In this document: positions 25,143-31,590 of the stretch, in pieces
How the letters are laid out: each line of letters starts with the position of its first letter
How positions within the stretch are numbered: position 1 is the first letter of the stretch
Assembly: GCF_022179285.1 (NCBI RefSeq)
Contig: NZ_BPQO01000003.1
Coordinates: 124,001 to 188,000 of the forward strand
Direction: 5' to 3'
DNA length: 64,000 nucleotides
Source: Methylobacterium hispanicum
GTDB taxonomy: Bacteria; Pseudomonadota; Alphaproteobacteria; Rhizobiales; Beijerinckiaceae
The notes under the pieces: model-generated
The model's input: the letters and a program-made list of their open reading frames with translations, nothing else
The model's database searches: none
What the model was told of the DNA's origin: nothing
Made by a program: the position numbers and the translations under genes

Positions 25143-26459
25143 ATGGCAACGCGAGAATTGTTGCAGCCGAAGAGGGTGTCAGATAGCTATCGCTGGATGC
25201 AGCTTATCCTCGGCGTCATCTGCATGGTGATGATCGCTAACCTGCAGTACGGCTGGACCTTCTTCGTTCCGGAAATTCAGAAGACGTTCGGCTTCGATCG
25301 AGCTGCCATCCAGTGGGCATTCACCCTCTTTGTGCTGTTTGAGACTTGGCTCGTGCCGGTCGAGGGCTGGTTCGTTGATAAGTACGGTCCAAAGATCGTC
25401 GTCCTCTTCGGCGGCGTGCTTTGCGGCTTGGGCTGGGTGATCAATGCCTACGCCTCAACCCTGAACATGTTCTATCTCGGTCAAGTCATCGCCGGCCTCG
25501 GCGCAGGCGCCGTCTACGGCACTTGCGTGGGCAATGCGCTGAAGTGGTTTCCTGACAAGCGTGGTCTTGCCGCCGGTATCACCGCTGCGGGCTTTGGGGC
25601 CGGATCTGCCCTCACTGTCGCGCCCATCCAGTGGATGATCGCCGACAAGGGCTTCCAGGCTGCCTTCCTCAACTTCGGCATCGGCCAAGGTGTGATCGTG
25701 GCCGCACTGGCCTTCTTCCTTGCCGCTCCGCGCAAGGGGCAGGTCCCGGAGGTTATCGCCAACTCGGCCAACGTCCAGTCGCGGCGCAACTACACCCCCC
25801 CCGAGGTGGTGCGGCAGCCGATTTTCTGGCTGATGTACTTCATGTTCGTCATCGTTGGCGCCGGTGGGTTGATGATCACGGCCAACCTGAAGCCAATCGC
25901 CGCTGATATTGGCGTCGACAAGGTGCCAGTGACTCTGCTGGGCGTGACGATGGTGGCCATCACCTTTGCGGCCACGATCGACCGAGTGCTGAACGGGCTG
26001 ACTCGACCCTTCTTCGGCTGGGTCTCGGACAAGATCGGGCGTGAGAACACGATGTTCATCGCGTTCGCCATGGAAGGTTTCGGCATCTACATGCTGTACC
26101 TCTGGGGCCATGATCCGCTGTGGTTCGTTCTCCTGTCGGGCTTCGTGTTCTTCGCATGGGGAGAGATTTACTCGCTTTTCCCTTCGACCTGCACCGATAC
26201 ATTCGGCTCCAAGTTCGCCGCTACCAACGCTGGGCTACTCTACACGGCCAAGGGAACCGCGGCGCTTTTGGTGCCGATCGCCAACTATCTTCAACAGAGC
26301 ACGGGGAACTGGGACGGCGTGTTCTTGGCTGCTGCTGGAGCCAACATCCTGGCCTCGGTTCTGGCGATTGGTGTGTTGAAGCCTTGGCGCAAGCGGGTCG
26401 TTGCCAATGCTCAGGCTGAGGTGAGCGTCAAGGCCGATGCACAGATCGCGGTAGCCTAG
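25143..26459 (+). CDS. oxlT: oxalate/formate antiporter (MFS)
   Basis: Twelve-helix major facilitator protein of 438 residues, matching the OxlT group that exchanges oxalate for formate across the inner membrane. Features: MIANLQYGWTFFVPEIQKTF in helix 1, PVEGWFVDKYGPK (MFS loop 2-3), YGTCVGNALKWFPDKRGLAAG, RPFFGWVSDKIGRENTM (loop 8-9) and LYTAKGTAALLVPI in helix 11, where OxlT has its substrate-binding Lys. Methylobacterium species use oxalate, so the role fits. The ATG has GAGGAGA upstream. No oxalyl-CoA genes are in the window. A strong terminator follows, so it is monocistronic. Confidence 0.85.
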   Translation: MATRELLQPKRVSDSYRWMQLILGVICMVMIANLQYGWTFFVPEIQKTFGFDRAAIQWAFTLFVLFETWLVPVEGWFVDKYGPKIVVLFGGVLCGLGWVINAYASTLNMFYLGQVIAGLGAGAVYGTCVGNALKWFPDKRGLAAGITAAGFGAGSALTVAPIQWMIADKGFQAAFLNFGIGQGVIVAALAFFLAAPRKGQVPEVIANSANVQSRRNYTPPEVVRQPIFWLMYFMFVIVGAGGLMITANLKPIAADIGVDKVPVTLLGVTMVAITFAATIDRVLNGLTRPFFGWVSDKIGRENTMFIAFAMEGFGIYMLYLWGHDPLWFVLLSGFVFFAWGEIYSLFPSTCTDTFGSKFAATNAGLLYTAKGTAALLVPIANYLQQSTGNWDGVFLAAAGANILASVLAIGVLKPWRKRVVANAQAEVSVKADAQIAVA

Positions 26460-26489
26460 CGGCTCGAGCCAGCGATAGAGCAACCACGG

Positions 26490-26527
26490 AAGAAAGGGTT
26501 TGGAGGTATGTCTCCAAACCCTTTCTT
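26490..26527 (+). terminator. strong terminator after oxlT
   Basis: A perfect 16-bp stem AAGAAAGGGTTTGGAG / CTCCAAACCCTTTCTT with a 6-base loop, 31 bases after the oxlT stop. The remaining gap to 26864 (about 340 bp) shows no gene or other feature I can support. Confidence 0.85.
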
Positions 26528-26864
26528 CAATGACCGTCTTGCACGGTCTTCCGCCGCCGGATCGTATCTATTCTTCGCAATCTGGAGATCAGCCTTCATT
26601 TTGAGTTCAACGCTGGAAGGCCAGCCTCTGGCTCAGCGCGCTCTCTCGTGCGGCTGGTAGAATAGAAGCGCCTGGACGCGGCTTCTTCGCATGAGCTGGC
26701 ACAGCCAAGGCAGTTGCGAGGACCAGTTAGGAGGCTGCCGGGGACAGAAATCCAATGGGTCGGGATTAGCCTGGCCTCTGCTAACGTTCGCCTTCGGAGA
26801 TCGAAGCGGGAACCCCCCCCGAGGAGGGGCGAGTTTCTTGAGCTTGAGTGGATAGGCGACTTCT

Positions 26865-27101
26865 ATGCCGATCAGCCTTTTCACCGCACTCTTACTCGTT
26901 GCCGGCTTTTCCCTTGGCTGTGTCGGCATACATATCGCGCGTCGACACGCAGACGTTGTGACGATCGGACTGGTGCTGTTGCTAGGGCTTACGGCTTCAT
27001 TATACGTGGGCCGTCTCAGCAGTAGCCGAGGGCAGCACATCGCTGAACAAGCCGGACCGGGGCGCGTCTGGACACCAATCCTTGCGCATCCGAGCATGTA
27101 A
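26865..27101 (+). CDS. small two-helix membrane protein
   Basis: Encodes 78 residues: two hydrophobic helices (MPISLFTALLLVAGFSLGCV and VVTIGLVLLLGLTASLYVG) joined by a short basic loop (IARRHAD), then a polar tail. The hairpin topology would put both ends on the same side of the membrane. The ribosome binding site is weak. No family recognised. Confidence 0.45.
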   Translation: MPISLFTALLLVAGFSLGCVGIHIARRHADVVTIGLVLLLGLTASLYVGRLSSSRGQHIAEQAGPGRVWTPILAHPSM

Positions 27102-27138
27102 AAGGTAGGGGCAAAACCGATTGGCCTGAGCTTGGTAG

Positions 27139-27395
27139 ATGAAATTGTCGGACGTAGCCGAGCGGTAAGTTGTTAGAAGAACCACATCCGCAAGCTGGTT
27201 GAGAGCGGTGAGCTTCGAGCCTTCCGGGTAGAGAAGCTCTGGCGGATCCGGGCCGAGGCCGTTGATGAGTTTGAAGCGCGCCCGGCTGTGCCAACACCGC
27301 TGCCGCGGCCAGCGGCAAAGGAGGATCGGAACCTGGCGCTCACCCGTCTCCGGCTGCGCAACCTGCGTAGGCTCAAGGGATCATCCTCAGCCTGA
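27139..27395 (+). pseudogene. excisionase-like helix-turn-helix gene, broken
   Basis: The ATG at 27139 starts MKLSDVAER and meets TAA at 27166. From about 27177, one frame over, KNHIRKLVESGELRAFRVEK then LWRIRAEAVDEFEARPA continues as the DNA-binding excisionase (MerR-like) fold and ends in a basic tail (LTRLRLRNLRRLKG) at a TGA at 27393. The join has lost a base and also contains a TAG, so it cannot be read through simply. Such proteins normally sit next to an integrase in Methylobacterium islands; none is present here. Confidence 0.6.
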
Positions 27396-27422
27396 GAACG
27401 GTACGCTTCGGAGAATGGCGCA

Positions 27423-27671
27423 ATGTCTCGGATGACACGCCAGCCTATCCGCTTCGATGATCTCCCGCTCTTCGTTGCGAAGGACAGGGACCTTGCAAAG
27501 GCCGTCGTTGGGCCCGAGCCCAAACAGAAGCAGGTCTGGCTCGCAAGCCTGCCAGATTTGGAGGCTCGCGGCTTCCCACGCCATACGCCTGGGCACGGTC
27601 GCTGCCGACCGGCCGTGAAGGCCTTCTATGACAGGCTCTTCGGTCTAGATGCAGATACCAGACTGGGCTGA
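27423..27671 (+). CDS. small protein of an integrase-associated type
   Basis: Encodes 82 residues: MSRMTRQPIRFDDLPLFVAK, DRDLAKAVVGPEPKQKQVW, LEARGFPRHTPGHGRCRPAV and KAFYDRLFGLDA. I know this pattern (IRFDDLPLFV...LEARGxPxxxP...GR..PAVKAFxDRxxGL) from short proteins encoded beside excisionase and integrase genes in rhizobial islands. The ATG at 27423 has GGAGA 7 bases upstream. Its end overlaps the next small frame, so the original gene may have been longer and frameshifted there. Confidence 0.55.
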   Translation: MSRMTRQPIRFDDLPLFVAKDRDLAKAVVGPEPKQKQVWLASLPDLEARGFPRHTPGHGRCRPAVKAFYDRLFGLDADTRLG

Positions 27672-27780
27672 CCGGCCCCACGCCGCCCGCATCATCCCGT
27701 TCTATCGGAACGCGCTACGGGATTACCTCTTGGCCAAGTTACGCAAGACCGGCGAGACGCCGCAGTGGAGCCTCCTTTAG
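27649..27780 (+). CDS. 43-residue hypothetical protein or shifted C-terminus of the previous gene
   Basis: Reads MQIPDWADRPHAARIIPFYR then NALRDYLLAKLRKTGETPQW, a plausible helical basic protein. It overlaps the 82-residue gene by 23 bases in another frame. Either a coupled small gene, or the real C-terminus of the upstream protein after an indel near 27650. There is no clear ribosome binding site. Confidence 0.35.
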   Translation: MQIPDWADRPHAARIIPFYRNALRDYLLAKLRKTGETPQWSLL

Positions 27781-27840
27781 AGAGACCTGTTGGAGCAAAC
27801 GCACCAAGAAGGTGGCTTGTGCTCGGTGAGGGGGATGCCA

Positions 27841-29016
27841 ATGAGGGCCGGTTCATTCTGGAGCGCAAGCCTGGTCTCGGTGGCCCTGCTGCTCGCAGGG
27901 GATGCTTGGGCGACTGGTGGGCGCTCCTTCCTGCTCGTGGGCCTCGACGGGAAGACGTTCTTCCGGCCCGAAGGCTCAGTGAACGGGCCGAATGGGAGCG
28001 ACGGCCTCGGCGTCATCGACATCTCGGAACCGGCCCGGCCGCGCCTCGCCCACGTGCTAAGGCTCGACACCTCCGTCTACGGGCCGCCGACCAACCTGCA
28101 GATCACGCCAGACGGCCGCCTCGGTCTCGTCACCAGCCCCGTGACCATGAGGCAGGAGGGCAAGAACTGGTGGGCGCAGCCGGATGATCGCCTACACGTG
28201 ATCGATCTCGTGGCCGAGCCGCCGGCCGTAATCGAGACGATCCGGGTCGGGCGGCAGCCCTCTGGTCTCGCGATCTCCCGGGTCGGAGACGTCGCGCTGG
28301 TGGCCAACCGCGAGAGCCGCAGCGTGTCGGTCGTGAGGATCCGGGGGCGGAGCGTGCAAGTCGTGGCCGAGGTCGATGTCGGGACTGAGGCTGCCGCGGT
28401 AGCCATCGCGCCGGATGGGCGCCGGGCATACGTTGCCAAGAACAAGGCCGGCACGGTCGGCGTGATGACCTACGCGGACGGGCAGTGGCGCCACGATCCC
28501 GGCCTCGACATGCCGGTTGGACCGGGCACCTACGGCCTGGAGGTGACGCCGGACGGTGCCTTCGCTCTCTCAGGCAATACCGGCCCCACGCCGAGCGACG
28601 GCCATGCCGACTCGGTCACGCTTATTCGGGCTGGGACCGCGCGCCCGGTGGTGGTCGACCACGTCGGGGTCGGCGATACCGCCGAGACTCTGGCGATCAG
28701 CCCTGATGGGCGCCGGGCAGCGATCGCTGTCGTGAAGGGCTCCGCCGCGCCCCATGCGAGCCCCGCCTACACCGCCGAGAGCGCCGCCGTGCTGGTGGCG
28801 ATCCTGCCCGAGGGACGGCTGCGCTACCTCGGCGAGGCTCCGGCCGGGGCCGTCGTCCAAGGCATCGCCTTCGATCCAAGCGGTGAGTACGTCTACATCG
28901 GCAACTACGCTGACCGGAACCTCGGCGTGTACCGGATCGTCGGTGACGCGATCCAGGATACGGGCTTCCGCCTCCCGCTGCCGGGTCAGCCTTCATCCTT
29001 GCGCGGTCGGCCCTGA
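27841..29016 (+). CDS. secreted YncE-like beta-propeller protein
   Basis: A 391-residue exported protein with signal peptide MRAGSFWSASLVSVALLLAG (cut near DAWA-TGG). Repeated blade motifs such as NLQITPDGRLGLVTS, GLAISRVGDVALVANRES, AVAIAPDGRRAYVAKNKAG, GLEVTPDGAFALSGN and GIAFDPSGEYVYIGNYAD identify a seven-bladed lactonase/YncE-type propeller. Such proteins bind DNA, metals or quinone partners, or act as lactonases; no catalytic residues can be assigned. The ATG at 27841 has GAGGGGG 6 bases upstream. It is intact and more core-like in composition than its left neighbours. Confidence 0.8.
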   Translation: MRAGSFWSASLVSVALLLAGDAWATGGRSFLLVGLDGKTFFRPEGSVNGPNGSDGLGVIDISEPARPRLAHVLRLDTSVYGPPTNLQITPDGRLGLVTSPVTMRQEGKNWWAQPDDRLHVIDLVAEPPAVIETIRVGRQPSGLAISRVGDVALVANRESRSVSVVRIRGRSVQVVAEVDVGTEAAAVAIAPDGRRAYVAKNKAGTVGVMTYADGQWRHDPGLDMPVGPGTYGLEVTPDGAFALSGNTGPTPSDGHADSVTLIRAGTARPVVVDHVGVGDTAETLAISPDGRRAAIAVVKGSAAPHASPAYTAESAAVLVAILPEGRLRYLGEAPAGAVVQGIAFDPSGEYVYIGNYADRNLGVYRIVGDAIQDTGFRLPLPGQPSSLRGRP

Positions 29017-29153
29017 GGGGCCGGCGAGGCGGTCCGGCAAGAGGTTGGCGAACTTCCTGCCCGGTCGTGTCCTGCGCCGGGTAGCCTGCATCAAGCCACC
29101 TTCGAACGGTAGGTGAACGAGAGGCCCGGCGTAGTGGGTGACGCTCGATAGCG

Positions 29154-29170
29154 GTCCCTGGCTACCATCA
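29154..29170 (+). other. possible right attachment remnant (tRNA-Met 3' end-like)
   Basis: TCCCTGGCTACCATCA resembles the end of the tRNA-Met and its flank (CCCTCGCTACCAATCA at 5966-5981), with one substitution and one missing base. No tRNA fold is possible upstream, so it is not a gene. It is followed directly by a terminator of the type that normally follows a tRNA. The rest of the 29017-29491 gap shows no gene. Confidence 0.3.
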
Positions 29171-29176
29171 TTTCCG

Positions 29177-29207
29177 CCCGCCCGGTCAACGACTTGGCGG
29201 GTTTTTT
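29177..29207 (+). terminator. intrinsic terminator
   Basis: CCCGCC, a 13-base loop and GGCGGG are followed by TTTTTT. It is 160 bases past the YncE-like gene and directly after the tRNA-end-like sequence, so it may be the displaced original terminator of the tRNA-Met gene. Confidence 0.7.
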
Positions 29208-29491
29208 GATGCCCGTTCCCCTAACCCTGTCGGCTTGCAACACGTTGCAGCACGGTTCGTGATCTTCCAATGGGTTACGGCGAGCGGTTGGCGGCTCCGC
29301 GCAACGCGGACGGAACACGCTTGGATCGGTCGCCGGGCGCGTTTCAGGGCGGATGGATGCCGTGCACGCATGCCTTTGCCCCATCGACATGCCTCGCGCT
29401 TCCCGGGCAGGATGCCTTGACGCCGAAGTCTCTGGGCCGAGCCTACGGAAGGCGTCCATCGATCCAGGGGCCTCGCACGGGAGGGCATCGC

Positions 29492-29882
29492 ATGCGCGTT
29501 CTGCTCGTGGGCTATGAGCCGGAGGTGGTCGACTTCTCCGACCCGGCATTGCCGCCCGGCCTCGACGCCGAGAAGATCCGCCATGGGATCCGGGTGGCTC
29601 TGGAGGATATGCGCGGCCGTGGCTGGACGGCCGAGCATTGCCTCGTCCGGCCCCGATGATCAGGCCGGCCAAGCCGTGCGGGAGAAGCTCGCCGCCGCCC
29701 CGTACGATTGCCTCGTGATCGGCGCAGGCATCCGCTCCTGGCCGCGCCACCTGCCGGTGTTCGAGGCCATCCTCAACGCGGCCCGGGAGGCCGCGCCGGC
29801 AACCGCCATCGCCTTCAACACGCGCCCGCAGGACAGCGCGGCGGCTGTCGAGCGCGTGTGCCGCGAAGCCCCGCGAAGCTGA
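29492..29882 (+). pseudogene. conserved hypothetical gene with one-base insertion
   Basis: The ATG at 29492 has GGAGGG upstream. The frame reads MRVLLVGYEPEVVDFSDPAL, PPGLDAEKIRHGIRVALEDM and AEHCLVRPR, then stops. Removing one C from the CCCC run at 29651-29654 joins it to DDQAGQAVREKLAAAPYDCL, VIGAGIRSWPRHLPVFEAIL and IAFNTRPQDSAAAVERV, giving about 129 residues of a Rossmann-like protein that I have seen in Methylobacterium as a conserved hypothetical. The run of identical bases is a common place for sequencing error. Function unknown. Confidence 0.65.
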
Positions 29883-29896
29883 TCGCGGGAGGCGCC

Positions 29897-30142
29897 ATGC
29901 CGAGCGCACCGGCTCCTCCTGACAGCACCGAGCCGTCCGGCTTGTCTGCCGGCGGCCGGGAGCTCTGCCATGGGCTCATGGGCCCAGAGCGTGGCATTGA
30001 GGCCGCGGTCCGCGAGATCCGCGCCCAGGCGCTCCGAGAGGCGGCCGTGATCATCCGCGCCCGCGCGCGGCCGGTGCTGGAGATCCACCAGAGCCGGGGC
30101 TTGCGCCGCACCGAGCGGCCCGAGAGAAGCCCCAGCCGATGA
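29897..30142 (+). CDS. small hypothetical protein
   Basis: Encodes 81 residues: a Pro/Ser-rich start (MPSAPAPPDSTEPSGLSAGG), then an amphipathic helical segment (AAVREIRAQALREAAVIIRA) and a basic tail (RGLRRTERPERSPSR). The ATG at 29897 has GGGAGG upstream. It is the last gene before the minus-strand iron-uptake block. Not recognised. Confidence 0.45.
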   Translation: MPSAPAPPDSTEPSGLSAGGRELCHGLMGPERGIEAAVREIRAQALREAAVIIRARARPVLEIHQSRGLRRTERPERSPSR

Positions 30143-30176
30143 CGGATCCGCGCTCCTGCCGCCTGCACCGCTGACT

Positions 30177-31325
30177 CTACGAGCGGGACCCGCGGCTCAT
30201 CGACGACACGGATCCGCCCGCCATCGCCGCGTCGATCGCCCGCTCGACCTTCGCACGGGCGCTGTAATGCGTCATGTGGCCGATGCCGGGCAGCAGCTTG
30301 AGAGTGCTGCCGGGGATCGTCGTGTGCAGCCGCACCGAGTGCGCGGTCGCGTCCACGACGGCGTCCGCGTCGCCGGTCAGGATCGTGACAGGCAGGGTCA
30401 GGCCGGCGTAGCGGGCCTGGAGCCGGGCGACGGTGGCGTTCATCGAGGCCGCGTCCTCCGAGACCGCGCGCAGCTGCGTCGCCGCCGACGCGATCTCGAC
30501 GGGGAAGCGCGCCGTGAAGCGGGCCGGCACCGGCTGGGGCCGGAACACCTGGCGGTAGGCCTGCTCCGCGAGCGCCCGGTTGACCGCGGCGGGCACCAGC
30601 GCGCGCGCCGTATCGCCGAGCCCCGGCACGGCGAGCGGCGCGGCCAGGACGGCGTCCGCGCGGTGCTGCGGGAAGAAGTAGCCCGACAGCAGGACGAGGC
30701 CGCGCAGCTCGCGCCGCACCTCCGCGGCGAGCGCGAGAGAGACGATCGTGCCCCACGAATGCCCGACGACGAGCGGGCGCTCGGCCTTGAGCGCGTCGAG
30801 GATCCGGTCGAGGAGTGCCGCCTGGGCGGCGGCTGTCCAGACCCGGTGGCGCGGCCGGGCCGTGTAGCCGAAGCCGGGCCGGTCGAGGGCGATGACGCGG
30901 TAGCGCGTGGCCAGCCGCTCGATCAGCCCGCAGATCGCGAAGTCCTCGGCCATGGTCCCGTTGCCGTGCACCAGCACGACGGGCCGCCCGCGGCCGCGCA
31001 CGATGACGTGGACGGGCAGGCCGTCGATCGTCACGAACCGGCCCGACGGGCGCCGGACCACCTCCGGCCCGCGCGGGCCCTGCGCGGCCCGCATCGCGGT
31101 CTCGGCCTGCCGCACCGTCCGCTTTACGGAGCGGGCCGCCTGCCTGCGCGCATCGTGGATCGCCTGCTCGGCCGACCGGGTCACCGCTTCGGTGGCGGCC
31201 TTCGTCGCGGCCTTCGTCGCGGCCTTGGTCGCCGCTTCGACGGACCGGGCGATCTGCCGCGTCGTGCGGGTGAGGCTGCGGCGCACGAGACGCTGGGTGC
31301 GGCGGGACGGGGTGAAGGGAAACAC
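30177..31325 (-). CDS. alpha/beta hydrolase with repeat-bearing N-terminus
   Basis: Serine hydrolase of 382 residues. The hydrolase fold runs from about residue 95: VVLVHGNGTMAEDF (oxyanion loop), DRPGFGYTARP, nucleophile Ser in VVGHSWGTIVSLAL, acid Asp in LTGDADAVVD, and His in LPGIGHMTH. The first 85 residues are unusual: basic and Ala/Thr/Lys-rich with tandem KAAT units (TKAATKAATKAATEAV) and a long predicted helix, perhaps a membrane-surface anchor. It lies after the TonB receptor gene on the same strand (265-bp gap) and may hydrolyse an imported siderophore ester; that is inference. The start is a GTG at 31325. Confidence 0.82.
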   Translation of the reverse strand: MFPFTPSRRTQRLVRRSLTRTTRQIARSVEAATKAATKAATKAATEAVTRSAEQAIHDARRQAARSVKRTVRQAETAMRAAQGPRGPEVVRRPSGRFVTIDGLPVHVIVRGRGRPVVLVHGNGTMAEDFAICGLIERLATRYRVIALDRPGFGYTARPRHRVWTAAAQAALLDRILDALKAERPLVVGHSWGTIVSLALAAEVRRELRGLVLLSGYFFPQHRADAVLAAPLAVPGLGDTARALVPAAVNRALAEQAYRQVFRPQPVPARFTARFPVEIASAATQLRAVSEDAASMNATVARLQARYAGLTLPVTILTGDADAVVDATAHSVRLHTTIPGSTLKLLPGIGHMTHYSARAKVERAIDAAMAGGSVSSMSRGSRS

Positions 31326-31590
31326 GGCGACCTCGCGGGATGCCCGAGCGATGCGATCGTCGGGATTGCTAATCCCGGGCCACGCCCGGAACCTCCGATC
31401 CTCGCGACGGGCGCGGTGTTGGGGGCGGCGGCGTCTGGGAGTGCTGCGGCTGCAGGGGCGGTCCGGGTTGGCGGGCGCCGCACGGGCAGTGTGTCGGCCA
31501 CCGCAACATCACCGAGCCGTGCGGCTCGAAGGAGGCAAAGGCGGCCGGATAGTGCCCCGGGATCCGGAGCGGCGCAGCGCGGCCGCGCCT

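Noticed and set aside
29140..29165. A tRNA gene ending at about 29165
   Set aside because: Only the last bases resemble a tRNA; no D-arm, anticodon arm or matching acceptor strand can be folded upstream.
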